From assembly GCA_902384455.1 (NCBI GenBank), contig CABMCB010000094.1:53305-117304 (forward strand): a stretch of 64,000 nt of DNA, given 5' to 3'. The translations under genes and the position numbers were made by a program. This document shows positions 25,036 through 35,300 of this stretch, piece by piece; positions within the stretch are counted from its first letter, which is position 1, and the number at the start of each line of letters is the position of its first letter. Under the pieces are notes generated by a model. It was not told where the DNA came from. It saw only the letters and a list, made by a program, of their open reading frames with translations, and did no database searches. This DNA comes from an uncultured archaeon (GTDB lineage: Archaea > Altiarchaeota > Altiarchaeia > IMC4 > SCGC-AAA252-I15).

Positions 25036-25947
25036 TTATGTTGTTTTTTCTGTTTCGGACACAGCGCCCACTGTGACCGAATCTATTGGTTTACCTGTTT
25101 TAGTTTTTACTGTGAGTGTAATCGGCATTTTCAATGATTCGTTAGTATACACAAGACGATAAGGAATCGTTTGAATCACACAAGGATCAGACGGAGAAAC
25201 ATAATCAGGAAGACGATACTCACTCCAATAAACTCCATCAACAAAAGGCTCAGAACCATCAATACCCACCCCAGTCAAATTAAAAGACAACGTCCACACC
25301 TCCATAGGCCGCCCATCAAGAACATACTGACCCTCAGACTGCCGCAATATAACACCGCTAGTTTTTCCTTCCGCCTGGCATTGCGGGTACGGGTTTATGT
25401 CTGGCCCGTAGTTTACTGTTTTTTGTCCTACAGATTTTCCTTTATACTTGACTTCCACTGTAAGAGGGTAAGTGAAATTGAAATCTGATACCCTAAGCAG
25501 ATAATGAACCTTCCGCAAATACACAATATTTATGTTGATTGTATCATGCTCCGCCTGCAACCCCGGATACTCCACGTTATTAGGCATCAAACCCACCTGA
25601 CGCCCATTAACCCACACCTCCCACGGAAAATCAAAACGCTGACTCCAAACCCGATCTTCCACAACAAAAGACACCACACCACCCCCCTCAACCACATCAA
25701 CACCACCCAAACGAACATACTCAGAAAAAAACAACTCGTACACGCCAAGAGAAAACAAACAAAAAAATACAATAAACGTTAAACCCAATAGGATGGCGTA
25801 TTTATGGTTGTAGTGTGAGGTATTTTTTAGGCCTCTTTGGTTTCTGGTTGTCCTCCCGCGGACTCCGGATGTGAGGCTTAGGGTCGGGGTGATGGGGGGA
25901 TGGCGCCCACTGTCCTCCTCCCGGCCCGGTTTCGGTTGGACGTTCAT
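25036..25947 (-). CDS. Membrane-anchored tandem family member 4
   Basis: Up to 303 aa. A membrane anchor (LLGLTFIVFFCLFSLGVYEL) precedes FFSEYVRLGGVDVVEGGGVV and the most divergent version of the family core (YPLTVEVKYKGKSVGQKTVN, YGPDINPYPQCQAEGKTS). The first about 50 residues look unusual for protein and include a copy of the 14-base element, so the true start may be later. However, the ATG at 25947 overlaps the stop of the 28-aa gene (ATGA), which supports it. First of the four copies in transcription order and probably the oldest. Confidence 0.7.
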   Translation of the reverse strand: MNVQPKPGREEDSGRHPPITPTLSLTSGVRGRTTRNQRGLKNTSHYNHKYAILLGLTFIVFFCLFSLGVYELFFSEYVRLGGVDVVEGGGVVSFVVEDRVWSQRFDFPWEVWVNGRQVGLMPNNVEYPGLQAEHDTININIVYLRKVHYLLRVSDFNFTYPLTVEVKYKGKSVGQKTVNYGPDINPYPQCQAEGKTSGVILRQSEGQYVLDGRPMEVWTLSFNLTGVGIDGSEPFVDGVYWSEYRLPDYVSPSDPCVIQTIPYRLVYTNESLKMPITLTVKTKTGKPIDSVTVGAVSETEKTT

Positions 25948-26030
25948 GTTTTCAGTATTATTTTGACTGCGAGGGCGGTTATGAATACTGTTGTGTTGAA
26001 AAGTATGTATGTGTTTGTTTTCTGGTTCAT
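25944..26030 (-). CDS. 28-aa single-pass membrane peptide
   Basis: Reads MNQKTNTYILFNTTVFITAL then AVKIILKT: a short polar head and one predicted membrane helix. Both ends overlap neighbours by ATGA (with the AbrB-like gene and with the 303-aa gene). The position in a coupled string is the main support for translation. Confidence 0.5.
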   Translation of the reverse strand: MNQKTNTYILFNTTVFITALAVKIILKT

Positions 26031-26188
26031 TCCAGGTCCCTCAGCGGTTTTGCTTTTAGTTCTCCGTCTTCTGTTTTCAGGCGGAGTATGTCGCGGTGTT
26101 TTAGGCTTAATGCGAGGATGACTTCGCGGGGCACGTAAATTCGCCCCGCTCCGTTGTCTTCCAAGTATATTTTGCCTATCTCAATCAT
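26027..26188 (-). CDS. AbrB/SpoVT-like DNA-binding protein (53 aa)
   Basis: Reads MIEIGKIYLEDNGAGRIYVP and continues REVILALSLKHRDILRL. This is the swapped-hairpin AbrB/MazE pattern: basic strand, xRIYVPREV and a hydrophobic strand. Usual length for a lone domain. It likely binds DNA as a dimer and may regulate its own operon. Start overlaps the 97-aa gene (ATGA), end overlaps the 28-aa peptide gene. Confidence 0.75.
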   Translation of the reverse strand: MIEIGKIYLEDNGAGRIYVPREVILALSLKHRDILRLKTEDGELKAKPLRDLE

Positions 26189-26478
26189 TTGTCTGCTGCC
26201 TCCTTGAGGGTTTGGATTACGACGCTGTTTGGGAAGACGGCGACTCCTGCGCGGAGGTTGCGTCCGTCCTCGCTTTTCCCCAAGAAGACTGTGTGTTTGT
26301 ATGCTGGTTTGACGCCTTCTGCGCCGCGCTTCTCCAGTGCTACGTTGTCTAATGCTGCCGTTATCAGGGAGGCGCGGGCGGCCACCGCTTCGAATACTCG
26401 CGCCGACATGCGGCTTTCGTTCATTAGGTCGTATTTTGTTTTTCCTATGGTTACCGTTTTCGATTCAGTTTTGGTCAT
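26185..26478 (-). CDS. Hypothetical protein heading AbrB micro-operon
   Basis: A 97-aa soluble protein: MTKTESKTVTIGKTKYDLMN, a helical middle (ARVFEAVAARASLITAALDN) and KHTVFLGKSEDGRNLRAGVA. The ATG at 26478 follows AGGTGG; an in-frame TTG at 26484 is less likely. Not recognised. ATGA overlap with the AbrB-like gene suggests a regulatory or toxin-antitoxin-like pairing, but there is no direct evidence. Confidence 0.65.
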   Translation of the reverse strand: MTKTESKTVTIGKTKYDLMNESRMSARVFEAVAARASLITAALDNVALEKRGAEGVKPAYKHTVFLGKSEDGRNLRAGVAVFPNSVVIQTLKEAADK

Positions 26479-26607
26479 ATTCAACCACCTTGTTAGTTAC
26501 CGGGCAGAAAAACTATAAAAAAAGATATGCTAGAATGTATATGTATGAAGTTACACTTTTGTGGGGTTAACGTTATGAAAACCCTGTTTTTGGCGGCGCA
26601 GATTCGT

Positions 26608-27828
26608 TTATTTTGTTTGCCAGGTCATTAGGTTTCCTTCTTGTTCGTGGGGTATTTTTCTTGGTAGTAGTAGGCCTGTTCTGGAGAATTCTGTGTGGTG
26701 TAGGCTTAGTGTTGCGGGTAGTATGCCGGCGTATATTTCGTCTTTTTGGTCTGGGTTTTGGTCTGCGTCGTTTAGTAGGCGAGTGATTTCTGTTTGTTCT
26801 TGTGGGTTGTCTAGTTGCCATTTTAGTCGTGTTAGGCGGGCTAGTGTGTATGGGCTTGTGGGGTAGGATTGTATTAGGTGTGCTTCTTTTTTTTGGGTTG
26901 CGTTGGCGATTGTTTGCGCTAGTGCCATTGTTGTGCGGGTTAGGAATGCGGACCATCCTTGTTGTTGGTAGGGTGTTTGGGTTTGGGTGTAGTGTATTTC
27001 CCATGTTTTGGCGCTTCCTAGGTTTAGGGTTTGGTATGCGACTTGGGTTTCGTGTCCTTTTGTGCGTGTGGGGTTTGTGTCTGTTATTTCTAGCATTATT
27101 CCTGCGCCGCCCCATACGGCTGTGTGTTCGTCGCCTGTGTCTGCGTCTGCTGGTCGGGTTATTTTGAGTGTGTATCCGTCTTGGAGGGGTATTGTCCAGG
27201 GTTGTCCTTTGTTTCCGTCGTATGCTTTGTTTATTAGGTCGTTGGTGTTTGCGGGGTTTATTGTTTCTGCGGCTGTTTGTATTAGGCGGTCGTCGTCTTG
27301 TTGCGTGAATACGGGGTTGCTTGTGCGTGCGGGCGTTGCTTCTCCTGTAAGTAGGCGCGCTATTTTTTGGGCTGCTGCTTCTGCGGTTTTTGTAAGTAGT
27401 ATGCGTTCTTCTTCTTGCATTGGCCGGTGGGCTTTCCAGCTTATTTGGGGGTCTGCGGTGCGTATTTGGTGTTTTTGGGTGTCGAATGGGGTGAAGTTTA
27501 TGCAGGCTAGGTCTTGGTCTCCTTGGGCTAGGAACATTCGGAAGGGGGGTATGCCTGCTTTTGGCGTGATGTCTATGCGGTATTCGACGTCCAAGTGTAT
27601 TGTTGCTTTGCGGTTTAGTTCGGCTATTGTTTGAGCGCGGTTTGGGTATTGGTTGGTTCTTGCTCGCCAGTAGCGTCTTATGTCTCGTCCGAAGTCGTAT
27701 ATTCCTTCTCTGTTGTCGGGTAGTGCGTCTAGGATTCGTTTGGTTACTGGGTCTATCTGGAGGGTTTCTGGGGGCGCGGGTGTTTCGCCGGGTTTGTGTT
27801 GTATGGGGTCGGGTTGGTTGACTAGCAT
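26608..27828 (-). CDS. Hypothetical cytoplasmic protein (406 aa)
   Basis: No signal peptide or membrane segment. The middle holds EERILLTKTAEAAAQKIARL, then WTIPLQDGYTLKITRPADAD and AGIMLEITDTNPTRTKGHET. A Gln/Thr-rich C-terminal half follows. Third positions are almost all A or C. I recognise no family; the mix of a helical N-part and a beta-rich C-part suggests two domains. Isolated on its strand, with about 120 bases to the next gene on one side and 26 bases on the other. Confidence 0.7.
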   Translation of the reverse strand: MLVNQPDPIQHKPGETPAPPETLQIDPVTKRILDALPDNREGIYDFGRDIRRYWRARTNQYPNRAQTIAELNRKATIHLDVEYRIDITPKAGIPPFRMFLAQGDQDLACINFTPFDTQKHQIRTADPQISWKAHRPMQEEERILLTKTAEAAAQKIARLLTGEATPARTSNPVFTQQDDDRLIQTAAETINPANTNDLINKAYDGNKGQPWTIPLQDGYTLKITRPADADTGDEHTAVWGGAGIMLEITDTNPTRTKGHETQVAYQTLNLGSAKTWEIHYTQTQTPYQQQGWSAFLTRTTMALAQTIANATQKKEAHLIQSYPTSPYTLARLTRLKWQLDNPQEQTEITRLLNDADQNPDQKDEIYAGILPATLSLHHTEFSRTGLLLPRKIPHEQEGNLMTWQTK

Positions 27829-27854
27829 TGTTATTAACCTGCGTTGGGAGTTAA

Positions 27855-28466
27855 TTAATTCGGCTTTTGTGCTGTGAAGTATATGTCGGCGTGTATGTGT
27901 GTTCCGCCGTGTGTGTGGTTTACTAGGTCTTCGGTGATTTCGACTTCAGTCATTCCCGCCAGCATTTCCCTTATTTCTTTTTTTGTGAAGTATTTTCCTT
28001 CGCTGCCTCTTGTGCCTTTTGGCCCGAATTTTTCGTCTTTTTCGCTTGGAACTGAGTGGACTAGCAGTCCCCCGGGCTTAAGCACCCTCATCATCTCGTC
28101 GAACGCCTTTTTCCTTTCGGTGCTGGTGAATATGTGGAATATGAAGAATCCGTATACTGCGTCATATGAGGCGTCTTTGAATGGTAGGTTTAGAAGCGAC
28201 CCCAATCGTAAGTCTGCTTTGGGGAAGAGTTTTTTTCCCAGACGCAACGCCTCCTCGGAGGCGTCTATTCCAACCGCCTCAAAGCCTTCCCGCCGGAAGT
28301 ATTCCACGTCCCGGCCGTATGCGCAGCCGACCTCAAGGATTCCGCAGGCTTTTTTCTTTTTGAACAATTCTGCGGCTTTGACTGCGGCGGGGCTTGGTTC
28401 TATGCCCCATACTGCGCCTTCTTGTTTGAAGCGGTGGTTCCAGAGTTTTGCCGAGTCGTCTTCCAT
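27855..28466 (-). CDS. Class I SAM-dependent methyltransferase
   Basis: 203 aa. Motif I is ILEVGCAYGRDVEYF (43-57), followed by AVGIDAS, motif II DAVYGFFIFHIF and motif III VLKPGGLLVHSVPS. The substrate cannot be inferred. The start at 28466 overlaps the preceding stop (TAATG), so a much longer upstream reading in the same frame is only a shadow of the secreted-protein gene. Possibly modifies a small molecule or surface precursor. Confidence 0.88.
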   Translation of the reverse strand: MEDDSAKLWNHRFKQEGAVWGIEPSPAAVKAAELFKKKKACGILEVGCAYGRDVEYFRREGFEAVGIDASEEALRLGKKLFPKADLRLGSLLNLPFKDASYDAVYGFFIFHIFTSTERKKAFDEMMRVLKPGGLLVHSVPSEKDEKFGPKGTRGSEGKYFTKKEIREMLAGMTEVEITEDLVNHTHGGTHIHADIYFTAQKPN

Positions 28467-29326
28467 TAGTTGAATGTGGCTATTGGAAGGCTTATGAGGT
28501 TCCATCCTCCGAACATGATTGTGCGGTAGGTTATTGCTTGCAGGCAGTTTACGCATTGGATTGTTCTGGAGCCCGTGTCTTCTTGCGCGGTGTTGTCTGC
28601 TGTTGCTCGTAGCGTGAATGTTATGTTTCCGTTGTCTGTTGCGCCTGCTGCGGGTTGTATGTTTAGTGTGCCTGTGATTTGTGCGCCTGCTGCCAGTGTT
28701 CCGCCCGATATTATTGCGCTTCCTGTTCCGTCTTGGTAGGATAGGGAGTTGGAGGGGGTTGTGGTTATGGCGAGGCGTAGGTTGCTGGTGGATGCTGTTT
28801 GGGCGTCTCCTATGTTTGTGAGGCGGTATTGGACTGCGGCTGTGGTTCCGCCGTTTATTGCTGCGGGGACGCTTATTATTTCCAGGTTGAGCACAGGCTG
28901 GTTTTTGACTTCGATTGTTCCTGTGGGGCTTCCTGTTGCGGGGTTTATTGTGTCGCCGCCTGTTGAGCTTCCGCGTACTTCGATGATTATTACGCTTCCG
29001 TCGTATGTTCCTGTTGTTGTGGGTTGTATTTCGAATGTTGCGGTGCCAGAGCATGAGGGTAGTGTCTTGTAGTTTATGTCGTAGTTGTCGCGGACTCCCC
29101 ATCCGGAGGGTATGCTTGTGACTTTTGCTTGGCAGTTTGTGACTGAGACGCCGGAGGGACTTGAGTAGGTGAATCCTATTTGAGTGTAGAGGTCTTTGCT
29201 GTAGGGGCTTGTTTCAGTGAAAGCTACGTTGCTGATGCTCATGCTGTATGTGGCCGCGTACGCTGTCTGGGCGATGAAGGCGGTTAGTATTAGCGCCGCC
29301 CAAGCCGTCTTGGTTGTTTTGTTCAT
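28466..29326 (-). CDS. Secreted beta-rich protein ending in GWNL motif
   Basis: 286 aa with a signal peptide (MNKTTKTAWAALILTAFIAQ, cleavage near AYA). The body is made of CARDB/DUF11-like beta domains (QPVLNLEIISVPAAINGGTT, VQYRLTNIGDAQTASTSNLR). The C-terminus is CVNCLQAITYRTIMFGGWNL then ISLPIATFN. The terminal GWNLISLP matches the start of a common archaeal surface domain but the protein ends at once. A strong AGGAGGACC ribosome-binding site overlaps the end of the giant gene upstream, so both are one transcript. Confidence 0.82.
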   Translation of the reverse strand: MNKTTKTAWAALILTAFIAQTAYAATYSMSISNVAFTETSPYSKDLYTQIGFTYSSPSGVSVTNCQAKVTSIPSGWGVRDNYDINYKTLPSCSGTATFEIQPTTTGTYDGSVIIIEVRGSSTGGDTINPATGSPTGTIEVKNQPVLNLEIISVPAAINGGTTAAVQYRLTNIGDAQTASTSNLRLAITTTPSNSLSYQDGTGSAIISGGTLAAGAQITGTLNIQPAAGATDNGNITFTLRATADNTAQEDTGSRTIQCVNCLQAITYRTIMFGGWNLISLPIATFN

Positions 29327-29327
29327 T

Positions 29328-32300
29328 TTATGGTCCTCCTCCGGTTGCGTCTCTGTCGCAGGCGTTGTCTGCGAAGGACCAGGTGCATAATGCTCCTGGG
29401 CCGGGTGTTTGGTCGCAGATGCTTTGTTGGGTTATTATGTTGCAGCTTGCGCATTGGTTGTGGCCTGGGTCCCAGAAGCATGGGGGGTCGGCTGCGTTGC
29501 ATGCGCCTTGCGTTGCGTATGTTGTGCAGTCTACTGGGTCGCCGGTTGGGTTACATTCGCTTAGTCCGCCGTCCCACGCGCATAGGCCGTGGCTGTTGTC
29601 GCATACGTTTTGGACTATGATGCTGTTGCATGCGTCTGGGTTGCCTCCGCCTCCTCCGCTGAATGCTATTCTCATGCACTTGTTTTTGTCGGCGTCCCAG
29701 TTGCATTCGGGTAGGTGGCTGCAGGAGCTTTCGTCTTGTATCATGTTGCAGCTTAGGCATTTGTCGCCTTCGGGTGTTCCTGTGACCCATAGGCAGGGTG
29801 GGTTGGCGTTTGTGCAGTCGCTTTGGTTTTTGAGGTCGCGGCAGTATACGGGGTTGGGGTTGGGTTGGCAGGTGCTTAGTCCGGCGTTCCAGCTGCATAG
29901 TCCGGGTGGGTTGGATGCGCATACCGTGTTGTTGGCGACTCCTTCGCAGGCTTCAACTTGAGGTCCTTCGCCGCCTCCGCCCCCGCCGCCTTTGCCTCTG
30001 AAGTCGAACCAGATGCTGCTTTCTTCGCTGTCTCCTGCGTCTTCTTGTATTAGGATGCGGACTTCGTAGCCGAATCCTTCGTACCAGCTTGTGTTGTCTG
30101 TGAGGGCGATTAGCAGGAACATTAGGCCGTCGCTGTCTAGGCGGTTGTCGTCGATTGTTATGCCGTCGTAGTGGACTGAGACGTTTATGTCGCTGTAGTT
30201 GGCGAGGTCTGTTTCCTGCCATCGGCCGCCTATTACGCCGAACATTGATATGCCTGTGACGTTTACTGTGCCGGATATGGGTTGTCCGTTGAAGTCTCTG
30301 ACGCGTATTCCTACTGTGAGGTTGCTTCTTGTGGTTAGGGATTGGCCCCACCATCCTTGGTATCTTTCTAGTAGGTGTACGGGTTCGCTTGTGTTTGCGT
30401 CCCATATTTCGTAGCCGCTTTGGGTGAATAGCGCGCCTGATGCGTTTCTGTATGGCAGGTTCATGAAGTTCCAGGTTCCTATGTTGCCTTGGGCTTCTGC
30501 CATGAGTCCTGCTTCGTCTGTTTGGCTTCCGGATGTGGGGTTTTGGTCTGTGCAGTTCATTCCTTCCCCGCCTCCTTCGCATTCGCGGTCGAATCGTATC
30601 ATGTTGCTGTCGTCGTCTCCTCGTATCATGCCTTGTTGGGCGGGTTCGTCTTGGCCGCGTTCTTCTGCGTAGAGGATGAATGTTACGTTTCTGCCGCTGT
30701 TGTTGTTTAGGGGTGTGGGCCATGCTGTTTCTGGGGCGATGCTGCGTTTGTATTGTCCGTTTACTGAGCGGGGTATTCCTAGTGTTTTGGTTGGGTTTTG
30801 GGCTATGACTACGCCGTCGTTTTGGCTTAGGTAGCTTAGGTAGTAGTTGGTGCCGTCGAAGTTGGTTAGGTTGCCGTACTGGCGGCCTTCGTTTGGTGTG
30901 AGTATGGTGTCGTTGGATAGGTAGATGGATGTTAGTGTTACGTCGCTTTGGCTTTCGTTTCCGTCTATGGCGACTGCGTTGTATAGGGTTCCGCTTACGT
31001 TTATTTTGCATAGGAGTTTTTGGTAGTTTTCGTTTGTGTAGTGGTCTTGGGTTTCGGCGGGTAGTCCGCTTACGTTGTAGCCTAGGGTTACCATGCCGTT
31101 TGTTAGGGTTACGCTTGCGTTTACTGAGTTGTCGCCGTTTACTCCTCCGAATGTTATTTTGACTCCGCGTCGTTCCTGGGTTGGTTGTCCGGGGTTGAGC
31201 CACATTTCGTCGGCGCCGCATCCTCTGCAGGTGGTTTCGTTTATTAGGAATCTTGCGGTCTGTTCGGTGTTGTTGGACTCGGACAGAGTGACTAAGTACG
31301 CCTGATACTGTTTCTCTTCAGCGAGGTTGAATGTGGTCCAGCCGTAATCCAGTGGGCTTATGTAGAGGACGTTTAGGATTATTGTGTCGTTGAGCCAGCT
31401 GTTGTAGACTCCTATGTCTTCGCCTTGGTGTTTTCCTGAGGTACCTGTGAAGTTGCTTGTGGCGCTCGTGTAGAACACGGGGTCTGCTGGGTTTGTCGTG
31501 TCTATTGCGTACCAAAGGTTCCTCCAGCTTGCGTAAGTAACCAGGTAGCTGCCGCTTGGGCCGACAAGCGCGCCTTGGTTTGGGTCGACTTTTATGTTGG
31601 AGTGTATTGTGTCGTTGTATTTCGTCTGAAGGTCGAATGTGATTTGATACATTGTGCCGGTCCACGTGGCGTTGAATATAGTCAGGTTTACTTCCGCTTC
31701 GCCTCCGGGGCAGCCTTGTTGGGCGCACCAGTCTTGGGTGTTGGCGTCGCCTCTAACTTGGATTACTCCAGTCTCGTTTGGTATTCCGGATGCGTCTAAG
31801 GCTACTGCCTTCTGGGCTGTGCTTAGGTTGAGGTCGTCGTCTATGTAGAGGTTTGTGGGCAGTCCGCCTGTGTCGTTTATGAACATGTAGGCGTTGGTGT
31901 TCACGCCTTCCCTGCGTATGCCAGTGTCGTAGCAGACTTGGTATAAGCCGTTTGTTGGGCCGCCGCATCCTGTGGCTGCGCCTGCTCCTTTGGTTATTAT
32001 TGCGGTGTTTGTTTGGGCGGCTTCGAATACCGTCTGGCATCCGTCTGGGCGGCATATGATGCCTTTGAATGTGTATGTTATGTTTTCCTGTGGGTCTTGT
32101 ATTTGGCCGTCTGGGAATTGCCGTTCTCTTGTTAGCACCACGTCTCCTTGGGAGTAGGCTGCGGCGCCTGAGTAGTTGCCTGCGGCGGCTTTTATGAAGA
32201 GGTGTTGGATGTTTTGGTTGTAGAGGGCTGTGTAGCTGTCGTAAATCATGGAGGGGCCGAAGTCGTTGCTTAAGTATCCGGTGAAGTTGGCTTCGGGTAG

Positions 32301-35300
32301 GTCGGCGAGTATTTGTTCGAGTAGTGTGCCGTTTGTGTTTATCCATTCGGTTTGGGTTCCGCGGCTTTCCCACCATGTTAGCCGGCAGCTTGTTGCGTTG
32401 AAGTCTGTGAAGGCGGGGATTTTTATTACGTTTTTGAATAGTTCTGTTCGGCTGTCGAATGCGCGTACTTGTAGGAAAGGTGCCTCCCAGGGTTCAGGCA
32501 CTTCTGTGATTGTTCCGTTGGGGTCTGTAGCCCTGTATAGGACTCGGAAGCTTCCGGGCACTGCTATGTTGACTGTGAGGAAGCCCATTCCGTCGTCTCC
32601 GACAACTGCAGGCCACCATGTGTAGTTGTTTGGGTCTAGCGGTTGGAATGTGCGGTCGTTGACTATTTCTGCGACGGTTATGTTTAGGTTTCTGGTGCGG
32701 CTGTATATTGGGATTGTGATGTTGCTTTGTTTGCGGTGCGTCCCAAGCCAGTTGTCTCTGCCGCTTTCGTTGAATGCGAATAGGACGTCGAAGAAGTCTC
32801 CTTTGATTAGGTAGAGTGTTTTGCCTGCGTAGTTAAGGTTTGCTCCGTTGCCGCCTATTATTATCGGAGTTTCCGCGGTGAAGTCTAAGTCGAGGTTGGT
32901 GTCGACGAGGGCGGTGTCGTAGACTCCCGACGTGTGCGGGTCCATGAGTACGAATGGGATTCCGTAGCTTGCTCTGTTTTGGCCGCGGTCTATTTCGCCG
33001 TCGTGATTGAAGTCTACGTCTACGAAGTCTTCGCCTATTGTTCCTATGCGCAGTACGCCGGATAGCGTTACGTTTCCGCTCGTGTTTACGCGTAGGTCGC
33101 GGAGTTCCCAGGTATTGGCGAATATGACTGGGGCTAGTGTGACGCTGTCGCGTTGTATTTTGGATATGCGGAACTTTGCGCCTGAGGAGTCTGTTATTGT
33201 GTCTCCGACTGAAAGCGGGGTCAGGCTTCCGTTAGTGAGGTCGGCGTCGTTTTGGGCTACGTATACGCGCGCTGAACTTACTGACTCCCAGCTGACTGGT
33301 CCGACGATTAGGTTGAATCCGCGCAGTACGGTGAGGTTTCCTGATGTGTTGTAGTAGCTGTAGAATTGGTTTAGTGCGACCTCTTCGTCGTGGTTTCTGA
33401 CCTGAAGTATTTCAGCCCTTACGCCGGTCTTGTTTATTAGGCCGCAGCTGTAGTTGCTGCTTATTACGGGGTATGGGCAGCCTCCTGGGTATTGGTCGTA
33501 GAATCTGTTGCCTCTTTGTTCGTCGTAGTAGTAGAGTTTGTAGGAGGATGTTGTGTTGTAGTCTTGGCTCCATGTCTGTAGTATGTTGGCTAGGCCGTAT
33601 GTGAATGATCTTAGGCTGAACCATTGGCTGTAGATTACGTTTCCTGGTTGTCCGTCTCCGAATGTGACGTTGAATCGTAGTTGTAGTACGTATTCTCCTT
33701 TGTTTAGTCCTGCGTTGGATAGTGTTGCGGTTAGTACGCGGCTTGCGTTGACGTCGTTTTCCCATGTGAGGTTGATTATGTTTTCGGGGTGGGGTATTGT
33801 TTGGTCGCCTTCTTTTCCTCCGCCGCCCATCTTGAGCAGGCGCACCAGCGACGCGTCTGTTACGTTTGACGATGGGTCTGCGCTTACGCGGAAGCGCAGT
33901 GATTCGCCTGGCGAGAACACTGGTTCTCCTCTAAGAAGGAATTCCACGTCTATGTTGAATGGGGAGACTGAGAAGTGGTTGAATCCTGACGCCATCCTGC
34001 CTTGCGCGTCTTCGCCGACAGCCTCAATATCGTATTCTCCACCTAACGATGCGGCTTGCAGTATGAATGAGCTGACGTTGACGTTCCCGTACTGCGGGAT
34101 TAAGCACCACGCTACGTTTGTTATGTTGGGAGTGAGCGACCGGAATACGGGTTCGCCGTTGAGGTTTGTGAACTGGAACAGCTGGGACTGGTCTAGGCGG
34201 GGTGTGGCTTGTACTATGCCTCCTCCGGCTTCGAATCCTACTATGGCGAACGCCTGGCTTCCCACCACCTTTATGGGGCCGCCGCCTCCGTCTTTGCCTC
34301 CTGCGTTTAGGGGTGTGCAGTTGCCTCCGGTTCGTTCTACTGCGAATACGGTCAGGTAGAAGTCTTGTATTTTGAAGAATCCTCGTCCGTAGTCAATGTT
34401 TCCGTCGGCGTCTCTTACGCGGATGGATACGTCGTATTCTCCTACGGTCAGGTTTTCTGTGGGGTCTATTGTTACGTTGGCGCGGCCGTCGCTTCCTGTT
34501 GTTGCTCTTATTGCGGTGTAGTTGAATGTTCTGCTGGTTCTTTGGTGGCGTATTTCTTGTATGTATACGTCTACGTTGCTTGCTGGGCCGCGTGGGCCTC
34601 TGACTTCTATGGTTAGGTTTATGCTGTCTCCGGGTGCGAAGTAGTCGAATCCGGCGTTTGAGTTGGGGTATCCGCGTATGTCGTATCTTTTGATTTCAAA
34701 TCCTCCGCCTCCTATGCCGGTTGTGGGGGTGGAGTTTATTGTTGTTGTGATGCGGTATCTTAGGGAGTGGAAGCTTGTTGTTGTGTTTGGTAGTTGTATC
34801 CAGAGGATGGTTGTGTTTTCTTGTCCTATTGTGGTTGTTTGCCAGCCCCATGCTGTGACTGCGTCGAGTATGTTTGTTCCTTGGGCGAATAGTTCTTGCG
34901 GTTCGATGTTTTGGATGTTTTCGGGGGATACTTCGTTTCCGGTCTGTAGGTCTTTTACTGTTATTTTGAGGGTGACGTTTGATGAGGGGGGGAATTGCGG
35001 GCGGAATGTGTTTGACGTTAGGTCCCATGGTTGCGCGTATGTTTCTAGGTTTTGTATTAGCAGTTTTGAGCGTGCTTCTGTTGTTTCTCCGTTTAGGTTT
35101 AGTGTGGCGTGAAGGGCGTATTCTCCGGGTGTCGCTGGCGCCCAAGGCAGCCACGCCATGCATTGGCTTTCAAACGGCTGGGGGATTAGCGCTGTGGGGG
35201 CTTTGGAGTCGACCGTCTGTTTGACGTTGTCGAAGCCGCCTATGATTCCGGGTGCTGAGCTGTAGTTTGCAAGCAAAGTCCCTGAAGAGTCCGTTATTTC

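Larger units (their letters stand above)
22025..25863 (-). repeat. Five copies of a 14-base ribosome-binding element
   Basis: GTCCTCCCGCGGAC (plus strand) occurs at 22025-22038, 23055-23068, 24155-24168, 25022-25035 and 25850-25863. On the minus strand it reads GTCCGCGGGAGGAC, a 4-bp stem (GTCC/GGAC) that partly hides GGAGG. Four copies lie 5-8 bases before a start codon (22020, 23048, 24151, 25017). The fifth lies inside the 5' part of the 303-aa gene with no start next to it. Confidence 0.8.

Noticed and set aside
28467..29102. N-terminal extension of the methyltransferase
   Set aside because: The extra residues are Arg/His/Asn-rich shadow sequence inside the secreted-protein gene; the TAATG overlap marks the real start.
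29953..31221. Arg-rich 420-residue reading in another frame of the giant gene
   Set aside because: Composition is typical of an out-of-frame reading of a Thr/Asn-rich gene; no domain seen.
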